NCBI RefSeq assembly: GCF_954871325.1
Contig: NC_088776.1
Location: forward strand, 61,900,954 to 61,964,953
DNA from: Gordionus sp. m RMFG-2023
Lineage: Eukaryota > Nematomorpha > Gordioida > Chordodea > Parachordodidae
Reading direction: 5' to 3'
DNA: 64,000 bases
Shown here: positions 39,601 through 51,600 of the stretch, piece after piece
Layout: the number at the start of each line of letters is the position of its first letter
Numbering within the stretch: the stretch's first letter is position 1
The notes under the pieces: model-generated
Seen by the model: only the letters and a program-made list of their open reading frames with translations
The model's database searches: none
Told to the model about the DNA's origin: nothing
Position numbers and translations under genes: made by a program

Positions 39601-42600
39601 TGGGGGGAGGGTTCGAAGCAACTGCTTCAGTAAATTTAAATGGGGGTACTTTTTTATTAAAAAAATTTTATTTTTATTATTTAATTCTTTTACTGTTTTG
39701 TTACATCCATCATGATCAAGTGATTTCTGGTTTATAAATGTAATAATAAGACCCCCCCCCCTCTTCCAGATTACATTTAAAAGGTGCTTTTCAATCATAG
39801 TTGATGACACATTTGATGTTTCGTAATCAGAAGCAATAGCTTTGATAGTAAGGTATGTTGAAAATAGTGAGACATCGAAACCTGTTGAAAGACAGATTGA
39901 CATATTTGGCACGGCAAATACCACAGATCTCGATATGCATAATATAATATCATGAATTTACCCCTTGAATTTCTATTTGGGCAAAGTTATGATGGCGCCT
40001 TAAATATAAGTGGAAGAAGCAATGGTGTGCAGGCCTTGATTAGAGCAGAGGTGCCAAAGGCAGCTTTTATTTGGTGTTATTGTCATCAATTAAATTTAAT
40101 CATTGATCAATTATGCCAATGTTCTAGGAATACTAGATGAGATTTATATCTATTTTAATGGTGTAAAAAGATATGAGGTACTTAAAAAATGTCAGTGTAA
40201 TGATCTGAAAAAATCGCAAAGATTTCAATGCATCAAGAATATCACTCGGTAATAGTACCTTATTTATTTAGATTTAAAATATTTTTTTATTTAGAAGCTG
40301 GCTATCGTCATATAAAACTATTATAAATTTTTTTCTACTTTGTGATGCCTTGAGGGCAGCTTTAACAAATTTAAAGGATTCTGAAGATCCTGCCACTTCC
40401 ACTATGGTTAGTGCTATAGTCTTTAGAAAGAAAAATTTAATTTTATGTTATCACTTTGTGTTTTGGATAAAATATTGTTGATAACAAGTTTGGCTTGTAC
40501 AAAATTGCAAACCATTTCGAAGGATAGAGGGTTTGCAATAAATCAAATTTAATTGGCAAAAGATTGCTTGATTTATTTAGTAGTATAATATAAATAATTG
40601 TCTTAATTATTTTTTAATCTAATAGATAATAACACTGAATTTTTGGATGTTTTTTCAAAGGCAAAAGATTTTATGAAGGAGAGAACTACCTTTTGATTTT
40701 AAAAGTTCTAGACTTCAAACATTACAATCCAAAAAGGAGAGGTATATATATACTTTCATCATTAAATATAGAATTTTTTTTTAGCTTTAAAATAGGTGTG
40801 TTTTAAGCTGCACTCGATTTAATTATTGCAGTTTAACGAAAGATTTAATGATAATTCGATAAAATTTTTACATCACACATCATTTTTTACGCCTAATAAT
40901 GTGGCAGAAAAATCAATTATTAAGGAAGATATCGAGGATATCTGCGAATTTTACAATTTAAATTCAAGTCAAATTTTCGAAGAAATGTAGAAGTTTAGGA
41001 ATATTTAATGGCCAAAATGGGGTATGTAATTATTATGACATAGAGTTCAAGAATCTAAAGATTTGTCAGATTCTGAGAATTGTAAATTTATTTAATTAAA
41101 ATATTTTTACCAATACATTATTTAGCTTCTTCTGATGGATGATAATTCAGGGACTTACGATTAAGATTGGAAAAACTATTCATTTATTTTACCTTATCGT
41201 CTACTTTTAAATTTTCTGCTTCTCCTTATTTAAGAATTTTATATAAATATTTATTAACCATTCCTACAACCTCATGTACTGCCGAAAGAGTCATGAGTAA
41301 ATTTAAATTAATTAAAACAAGACTTTCTAGTACCATGAAAGATTCATTTCTCAAAAATTTAACCATATTATCAATGAAAAAATTTATTTAAACAACTAAA
41401 TATTGATGAAATTATAAAATCTTTCGCTTTCTCTTCCCCTAATTTATCTAAATTTTTAATTTAAAAATAATATTTATAAAGTATATATTTTTTGCATTTT
41501 ATTTATATTATATATTAAAAATTGTTGCAATAAAAAATATTTTTGAAATTTATGGGTGTCAATTATCATTTTTTCGAGGGGGGGCTTCATTCACTCAGAA
41601 AGTGTAGGGGCAACTGCATCTAATGGATTTTACTAATATCCAAGTAGTGTATCAATTAAACGAACAAATGGCTTGGCGACCGCTACCGATATTTTAATTT
41701 TTTTTTAGAAATTTATGCATATGACTGTTCTAGTATTCCATGTTTTCTTCTCGAAAATAATTTTTAAAAAATAAGCTTTCTTTGAAAATAAATGAATTAA
41801 AAAAATATGTATAGCTCTTTTTCACCAGATCGCAGCAAATTCTTAAATTCATTTTATTTTTCAATATTATTCAATTGTAATGAAAAATCCTTCAAACATA
41901 CATCTGCCCATGGGAAAAGGATTCATATAGGATTATACATTAATAATACAAAGATTAGTTTGCAGATCATTTTTATTTAAAAATCCAATTTGTTTATCCT
42001 AATAAATATATTTATTATATATAAGTAAGATAGAATATTTTCAGTCTTCAAAATATCACTTAATTTATAATTATATAGAAAAATAGCAAATAAACATGTT
42101 TTTTCATGGCCCAAAACATAAATTAAAAAAAAAAATTATTTATGAAAGTTACAAAACAATAACATAAAGTGTTCGTTTTTGTAAAAGTCTTAAACATACA
42201 TTTTTTTAAAGATTTAGCAATGGATTTACCTTTTCAAGGTATTATTTATTTTAGTTATTATTTCTTTTCATTACAAACTTCATCTATAATATTTAATAAA
42301 TTTCTTTTAAAATATTTTTTTATAAGTGGCAAATGTTCCTGCTTTGGGGGATGATAGTATTTATTTTCATTATTAAAAAAAAATATATATCTTTATATAA
42401 TTTTTTTTTAGTTTTTTTGGAGTTAGTTGATAATATAGCATTTGCCGTACAACAAGGTTTATGGGTGATACATTTTCTTCCAAATTAAAAAAAAGAGTCT
42501 TTTAACACACTTAAAGGAATCCTATAAAATTTCTTAATTATAAACGTAAATAATATGGAAAGGTAGAATATCCACGATTAAATTCTTTGTTCACATCTAT

Positions 42601-45600
42601 ATTTATATATAACTTTTTTAAAAAAATATTCTTTATAAGTTATCAATGAGCCTGCTTTCAATGAAGGTATTATTTCTTTCATTATTTATAAAAAAAAATA
42701 TATATAATCTATTTATTTATTTTTTTTTTAGATTTTTTGAATTTCGCTGCAGAGGTAGAAATTGACGATGAATTTGGTAAATTTGCATTAAATGAAATAA
42801 ATATAAAATTTTTTAACGACTTTTAATATTTTATTAAAGGAGAGCAAGGTAAAATCTTTAAATATTTTATATAGAAAAAAATTTATAATATTTTTCTAAT
42901 TTTCTTCAAGTGGAATTATTGATCGATCCTGAAGGTAATTAATTAGATAATTTTATAATGCAAAACATATCCATATTTTCCCAACTTTTATGCTTTGTGT
43001 TCCAACAAGTAATAATACCTACAACTAATTTTTTCTATTTTTAATAGGCTTAAATAATTAGTAAATAAAATTACTATAATTAAAGCATTTACTTTTTCTT
43101 AAATAACATAAGACATTTATAATATTTAAGATATTAAAATAAATTTCGGAGTATGTGAGAAATCAGAAGGTATTTCGTATTTTTTTTATAAAAAATTGTC
43201 TGATCTTTTCCAGATTTGCAATTTTTATTTGTAAGAAAAAAACGTAAATGGAATTCTCAAGATTTGCTAGAATTTTTTTTTGGGGAGTTGTTAATGATTT
43301 GTCCTAAGATGGGGTAAATAATCATGCTGAGAACAATAGTTCAAAATTATTTAATATGAAATTTATTTTTAAATAATTATCATTATTAATAATTATGTTG
43401 AAATTTAATTTATAATTTAACTACATATTTTGACTATTTATTTATATGTGTATCAATAAAAATCAACTAGTAACACATCATTTTAGTTACCCATATTACA
43501 TTAATTTCATGATTAAATTAAACGAAAACCAGTGGAGCTTTTTTAAAATAGTATTCGATAACATTAAATATTTACATGAAGCAAAAGGTCGGACTAGAAT
43601 TTTAAGATTCAATATTCAAAGGATTATAATTACAAGCAACATTTGGTAATAGATAAAAATATATAAAAGAATCTAAGTTAAATGTGATTAAAATAAAAAA
43701 ATTTATCCTTAAGGAAATGTTTTAATATAATAAGTTAAAAATAATATCCGTAAAAATTATATTTTTAGTGGAAGAAATTCTTGGTAATTCAAAAATTATT
43801 ATAAATTTTTTCTTGCATTTTCTTTATATATTATTAGATGGATTTTACAATAATCACCTCTATTAATTTAATATTAAAAAATAATATATGTGCTTCTTTT
43901 ATTATTAAACTATTATAAATGTATAAATATACACTTAATAAAAGTATCATTTAATTAAATTATCGTTTATAACATTAAATCTAAATTACTGTATAAATTC
44001 TAAATATAATATTGTAAATTAGTGTTATTACAGTTAAAAAATTATATAGTAATTTTTAATTTTATAAAACAAATATTACACCATACATATATATAATAGT
44101 GTATAATATATGATGTACAAAACTTAAAAAATATCGAAGTTTCATTATAAAACATGTCAAAATACATTAAAAATATTTTTAAAGTTTAGTAAATTTTAAA
44201 AACCTTCATGAAAACATTCACAATTTTGATATGACGATTTGTTCTATATATTTGATACGTATAAAAATAGAAGGAGGCATAAATTTTTTAAATGTCGATA
44301 TAAATGATTAAATTGAATTTATTATTAGAAATATTTTGGTTAACGAGCATTTACTTATTAATAATTGTCTTAATCAGCTAATCTATATGATATATGACCT
44401 TTTTAAACAAGATACATGAAATTTTTTATTATCTATTTTTTTTTGGCATATTACACAATTTATTCTAATAAGTCTGTGCTCCATGCGCAACCATTATGAT
44501 TTATAGTAATTTCATGCTCATAATTTAAGAAATTTATATTATTATGTTATAAAATACCAAAAATTAGACCCATCTAGAAAACCTTTGGAAATATGATTTT
44601 ACCGAAATTGCATCTTGCTAGATATAATATTTTTTTTGCTATATTTCTTTCTTTATTTTTTTTTCTAAGTTGTGAACGGTAATATTTTTTTTTATAAATA
44701 TTCTGTAAATATATTTCAGTTAAATTTTTTGATAATTGAACCCTATGTCAAAAATAACTCATTTATCTTTAGCTAATGAGGATAAAATTTAATTTAATTA
44801 TTTATAAAACTATGTTGTATTTTAACTGAATGGGAAATGTGGGACTATTTTAATTTTAAAGCCACTTTTTTACAATTAATAAATCAATGATTAACATTCT
44901 TTTTAAATTATATGTTTTGTTTGCCATTTATTTTGTCAATATTACTGTAAATTTAAAAAATAATAATTTATTATCCCAACACGTATGGTATAGCTTAAAT
45001 TCTCAAAAATAGAATTTTATTAACGTCATTATATCCTTTGCTATATAAAGAAGATTATTTAAATATATTGTAAATATGGCTGGTAATGACAAGGAAGTGT
45101 CAAAATGATTATATTTACATTTTTACAAACAGGTTACATACAGCATATAATAAATTTTTTTTGATATGTAATTTTTTAATAAATTTTTACAATAGAAATT
45201 ATTAAATTTAATGTTTCATGCTTGGGTATTTGTCATTTCCCGTCCTCCTCATATTTTATTATGCCCCAGATCGTGGTGGAAAAAGCATGACTTTTAAATA
45301 ACTCTTAAATAATGCCTAAGCTAAAATAGATAGTTAGGCTAGATTTTGTTTGTTTTGCGGTTTGATGACTATCCAATACCTCTACTTATTAACGAACAAT
45401 AGATCGAGTCAATTTTTAAAATTTTAAGATATATTTTAGCTTATATTTACATATATCCAGGAAATATTTAAACTTTGAAAATGCAAATATAATTATGCCT
45501 TTTTATAGTATCTGATTAGAAGGAACTACTAATATAAAAATTTTAAAAAATTACCATCAATTTTCAGTAATGGACACATATCATAGATGCAGTTATCAGA

Positions 45601-48600
45601 TATATTTGTATACTGTTGTAAAAATGAAGCTAAATTTTTCCCAAATATTAAAATATAAATGAATTTCATTATTTCTATACGATTATTGTTTATTGTTATA
45701 TTATGATCTAAAACATAAAGAATTTTATATTTTGCTTGAAAATGAAAAAAATTTTGCATTAACATTATATTTCTTTTATAAAATTATTAAAAATAATATT
45801 TTGAAATAATTTTTTATTTCGTTTTTGAAATTTGTTATATACAATTTCATCTTAAATAATATTTGACAGGGTATCATCAGAAATGAGAATAACTTAAATA
45901 TTCGATACAATTATTTGAACAATGTTTTGAATTAAAGGGATTATTCTAATATTTATTCCCAATTTTCGAGTTAACTATAATTATAAATTACTATGACGGT
46001 TCTTTATCTTTATTTTTATTTCATATTTTCTTTCAATTATAGCAGATATTGATGAGAATTCTTCTCCCGAAGATGTGGAAGGTTTTTTATTTTATAAAAA
46101 AAATAAATGAGAACACTTTTTTCAGATGATAAAAATTCTAGATTTTAACAAATTTTATTTATTTTAGTCTATAACTAAGAAATATTCGGCATTAAAAATT
46201 AATCACAAATAGGACATTTGAACCGTTGGATATCTGAAACGTTGATCATTAGGGGTATAAAAAATAAGATAAAATGTTATTATTGTAAAAAATTAAAATA
46301 CGATAGATAATTTCAAAATTTATTTACATATTTTACATTTTATGATAATTTGAATTTTTATATTTAATGAATTTAAAACAACCAATATGTATTATATATG
46401 AATGTTATACTATATCTTGTCTGACTATATCAAAGCTTAATACGTGACCTTTTGTTATCAATAATAGTTGTAACAAAATTACCACAATATTTTCAGGTGT
46501 TTCATTTAGTGAGGAAAATTGACTACTTAATAATTATTCCGGATATCTTGAATATTCGATCAAATTATTTGAACAATATTTTGAATAAAATGGATTATTT
46601 TAACATTTATTCCTAATTTCAGAGTTACCTATAATTATAAATTATCAAGACGTTATTTAATTTTATTATCTTTTTTTCAATATTAGCAGATATTACTGAT
46701 AATTCTCTTTCCGAAGAATTGGAAGGTTTATTTTATATATATAAATTCTTAACTTTAATAAGTCTTATTAAGATATTATATATCTAATTATTAAGTCAAT
46801 TAATGTACATGATTACTTACTACAAACTACAATTTTAATTTATAATATAAGAATTTTTTTTCTTAAACAATTAATTAATATAGAATGTCTGATAACGTTC
46901 AAAATATCATTATCATGGATGATATTGTATATTATAAGTTTACCAACAATTACAATAGTGGAGAAAAGATAAAATGGAGAGGAATAGGAAAACCTATTGA
47001 TATAAAATATTACCTAAAAATTGTCGGAGTTCGCCAGATGACCCGTAACTGAAAATTCATTATATTTCAATAAACTGGAAAGATCTGTTGGATCATCCAT
47101 AAATATTTAGCAGTGCCAGTAGACAAAATTGTTTGTTTAGTAGAGTTGATACTTACTCCAATTGGTTGGAAAAAGATCTATTGAAGTCTAATTCAAATAA
47201 TGAATAGAAGTTTATTATTTGGGATATTAATTTTATAAAAAATTATAAAATACAAACTTATGTTTTTTTTCAGACACACTAAATTATTATCATAATTATA
47301 TTCGAAAAATATAGTTTAAAAGTTTAATAAATATTATATAAGATATTACCCTAAGGTATATACAAATATACTAAATACATTTCCGTTAATTTTCATTTAG
47401 TTTTACATTGACTATTTACTAATGTTTATTAAGTAACATGCTAGAGACATTGTTTATATATTAATAGTAGGGAAATTCTTCATTTTCATTGCCCAAGAAC
47501 TCATTAAGGAACGATTTATCCTAACTATTAAATGATGGAAAAAAAGGCAGTTTATAGCGCCATTAACCACTAAATTTGTTTTTGAGAAATAATTTTTAAT
47601 TCATATAAATTTCACAAATAATTGATTGCAATATTCTGTAAAAAAAATATGTTAGAAGAAGTTATGTGAAATCAATTTTATGAACGTTAAAAACACATGA
47701 CATGTAATGTAACCATCAGCGTCTACATTACAGAATTTTCACTGGATGCAAACCCCCTTCAAAAACCTATGCCTACCCCCCTAAAATATTTTCACCGAAT
47801 TCGGCGGCGATGTTTTCTCTATTTTTAATTTCACCTTTTTAATTATATGATACTCTATCAGAAAATTTAAAAAGAATAACTTAAATTATTTTATCTCTAC
47901 TACCAACAATCGACATTTTGTGAATATAAAGGAGTTATTTTTAAATAATTGATCTCAAAATTTAATAGATAACCCCCCAAAAAATGTATCCTAGCCCCAT
48001 TAAAGCATCCTACCCCCATCAAAAAACAGGATGCTAACTGCTTCTAACCCTCCCCGTTCATGTAGACGCTGCTAAAGCTAACCATGATTAATATAATAAT
48101 CTGATATATTATATTAATTATAAAATATTAGGAGAAGATTTCTCTGGTAAGAATATTTATTTTACGAAAAAAATTAAATAATATTTTGATTAAAAGAAAT
48201 ATGTAATTAAGAGTATATAAAATAAACTACATAAAAAGGGAGAAAGATAATTGAAATACAGAATGTAATATAAATGAAAAATAAAAATAGAAAAGAAAAG
48301 AAAGAAAAATATAGAAATAAAAAAAAAATTATCTAATAGTATTTTGTCCATTTTTTTATATTTAACAATTTATTTTTTTTAAGTAAATTATATGTATACT
48401 TTTCCCATTATTAAGAATATATTTTATATAATATCTATTTGTAGCAGGAAAAATATTGCCTAAGCCTGGAGATTTTATAAAAAAGATTTTCAAATATTTT
48501 TCTGGATAAAATATTGTTAAAATCGGCTTAAACGAGTGGTAACAACTCTAAACATATCTGTCATATGTGAAAGTGATTGTACTTGTACCATGGCATTCTG

Positions 48601-51600
48601 GGATAATTGTGATATCCTAATCTGCAATATATTCAATTATATAATAATGATCATGGAAAGTTATCTATTAATTCTTTAATTATAATTTCATTAAATTCAT
48701 CGAATACCTTATTTTAATTAACTAACAGAAATATTTATAATTTATATTTAATTTATATCAAATAATCGTTATTAGAGGCCATTTAATCATTAATAATTTA
48801 AGATATCTTGATATTAAAAAAAAACTAAAATTAGCATGTATAAAAAAAATTTCGTGTTTTGAAAAATACATCTCTGTATTTGATAATTCCCACTTTAAAA
48901 AAAGATGGTATATTAAATACTATACAATTAGACAAAGATTTGAGGGAGAATACCATATTAATGTCAATATGTTACAAAAAGATACAAAAAAAATGTATAT
49001 GGATAGAAAATAAACAAGATAATTGCAAATAGATAAAGTTTAATATTAAAAGATTACAATTAAACAAATTTTTTGATCATATATAAATATTACATATATA
49101 AAACGATATTTATAATGAAAAACAAATCTATATAGATTAAGTCTTCATCTTAAGTGAAGAAGTGGAACTCATAAAATTTTATCAAATTATATTTATGGCA
49201 AGACTTTGGCGAAGGTCATTACCTTAGCAGAGCTCATTATTTATCAAAGATGGGCTTACCAATTTAACTAATTGGTTATGACTAGTCTATTATTTTCTAG
49301 TTTAGAAAAAATTCCTACAAAAGTTAAAACCCGTTTTAACTTGTTTCGACAGAAATTGTCAGGGAAACGATCATTCCATGGCAAATTATCCAAAATATTT
49401 AGATGTATTCTCACTTAGATTCATTTTTCCTAAAAAAATCATATATTTTTTAATAGAAAATATTAGCAGAGTACTGCTGAAGAAATAATATTAATCTAAC
49501 TTAAACTTTTAAGGCCAGTGTAAGGTTATAACCATATAGTCCCCCCCCCCACCTCTCTGTCAACCTTTGATTACAGGTTATGATATGATTTGATATTACT
49601 AAAGTATATAGTAAATGTTTATTCGAAATTAAATAATTTATAAATGTTTGTATTTTTGAACAAGATATGGAAGAATTTGCTGCCGGTAAGAATATAATAT
49701 AGATATAGAAACAGGGTTGCCAAGTCTATCACACTTACTAGTAGACCTTTCACAATCTTTTTTAAAAAATTCTAAACATACCATATAAACTCTACTGTCA
49801 CAATTCTACCAAATGTTTTAAATTTATATATCACAAAACCTCCAATCTTCTATAATTGTAAATATTTTTTTACAAATCATGTTTTTGATATACAAATATT
49901 ATGTAATATGGCCAAAAATGTAATTTCAAAAATCTAGAAATTAAAATATCTCTTTCTATTGAAACACCTTTTCAATTCATTATGTTTTATCTGATAATCA
50001 ATAAAAGTATAGGATCATTAATAGATTAATGACCATAACATATTCACTAAAATATTTTAAATGATAAAAGCATCATGATTATTTTCTAAGGGTAAAAAAA
50101 ATTATCTCATAATTTTTTTTGTAAATATTTGAAAAATAAATCAATAATTAGTATTTTTTTTAGCCCAGGAAATAGTTTCCTTTCTAATCCGACTTGAGGA
50201 ATGGTTAATGTTGTTTTGGGGGCTAAGCTCACAATATATATTTTTTTTTGAAGTTAAACTACCACAATCGAATAATTTATATCTGGAAACCATGTATAGA
50301 GACGTAAACAAAGCTAAAAAATATCAAGAGAAATAAAAACTAGAAATGATAAAATTTTATTCGTAAACTGTAATTTACTAAGTAGAATTAAGGTTAGGCA
50401 TAATATTAGAATAAAAATTTAATTTTTATTAAAAAAATTTTCATTTTATCAAGAAGTGGAAGAAGAAACTGTTCAGGGTAATATTTATTTTGAAGCAAAT
50501 TATTTTTTATTTATATCTTCGTTAACAAAATATGAAATTAATAGAGTTCTAAATTAGTTAATTTAATATGATTTACTGAGATTTTTTTACACAAATTTGC
50601 TTGAACCTTTCAACTATACCTTTATGTATTAGTATTAATTAATAGATTGTTTTTCATAGAGATTAAAAAGTACAAAAATGTTTATGGTAAAATAATTGTT
50701 TAAAATACTTACTCTACACATGTAGAAATACATTTCTTCCCAAAATGGATATCTATAAATTTAAAAATCTTTTATCACTGATTTGGAATTCCTATGAATT
50801 TCATATTCCGTTATGACATTATATCTTACAAGAAAAAATGCATATAAAAAATATGAAGAAGAAAAATTAACAGTATAAATTTTATAGACTTGTTAATTTA
50901 TATTTATGATCATTAATTTTGATTTATATTCACGAGTGGTTAAATTATCATAAAAAGTACAGATGAAGAGTCTTCTTATACATTACCACTTATTATTTCA
51001 ACTTCATATAAATTTTATACTACCCCCAACCCTTACACACAAATAAAATTTTAATATATCAAATAAAATATAAATAATTTTATATAAATATATTCATTAA
51101 CTATTCCTAAAAACCTAAAATAAAATTATTAATAGAATTAAAAGTTAAGAAAGAATAATAATAAAAAAAGAGTTATAAATATTTTAATCTTTAATTTTTC
51201 TAATAATTAGAAAATTTCACATTAAAATAAAACAAAGGCTGTTTTGTAAATTTCAGAAATGTATATTTCTAGGATAATATATTTTTTGGAAATCTGCAGG
51301 TTCAAGTTTTTTAAGCATTCACTCTTCTCTGGAGTGATTTATACTCCTTTTTTTTTAAATATTCTTTTTTTCTTTAAATTCTGTTTTAATATATGCCTAT
51401 TTGTTTTTTATTATAATACATATATATTTTTAATTATTTGGTGTATATATATCCTATTTTAAAATATATAAAATGATTTGAAATTTAAAAAAAAATAATA
51501 AAAATATATACAGAGATTATTATTACCGGTTATTTTTTTATTAATATAATATATCTTTTAATTAACTAATTACATCAGAAGTAGCTCCAAGTAAGAATAT

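Noticed and set aside
39595-39924. 109-codon minus-strand frame
   Set aside because: It lies antisense over the hAT element end and transposase; a shadow of the + strand reading.
43446-43649. 67-codon frame containing MIKLNENQWSFFKIVFDNIK
   Set aside because: Faintly like the end of a PC4 coactivator domain, but too short and without consistent splice phase to annotate.
47000-47240. Stretch with RVDTYSNWLEKDLLK, slightly like a serine protease C-terminus
   Set aside because: No catalytic motifs, stops on both sides, and only one short similarity.
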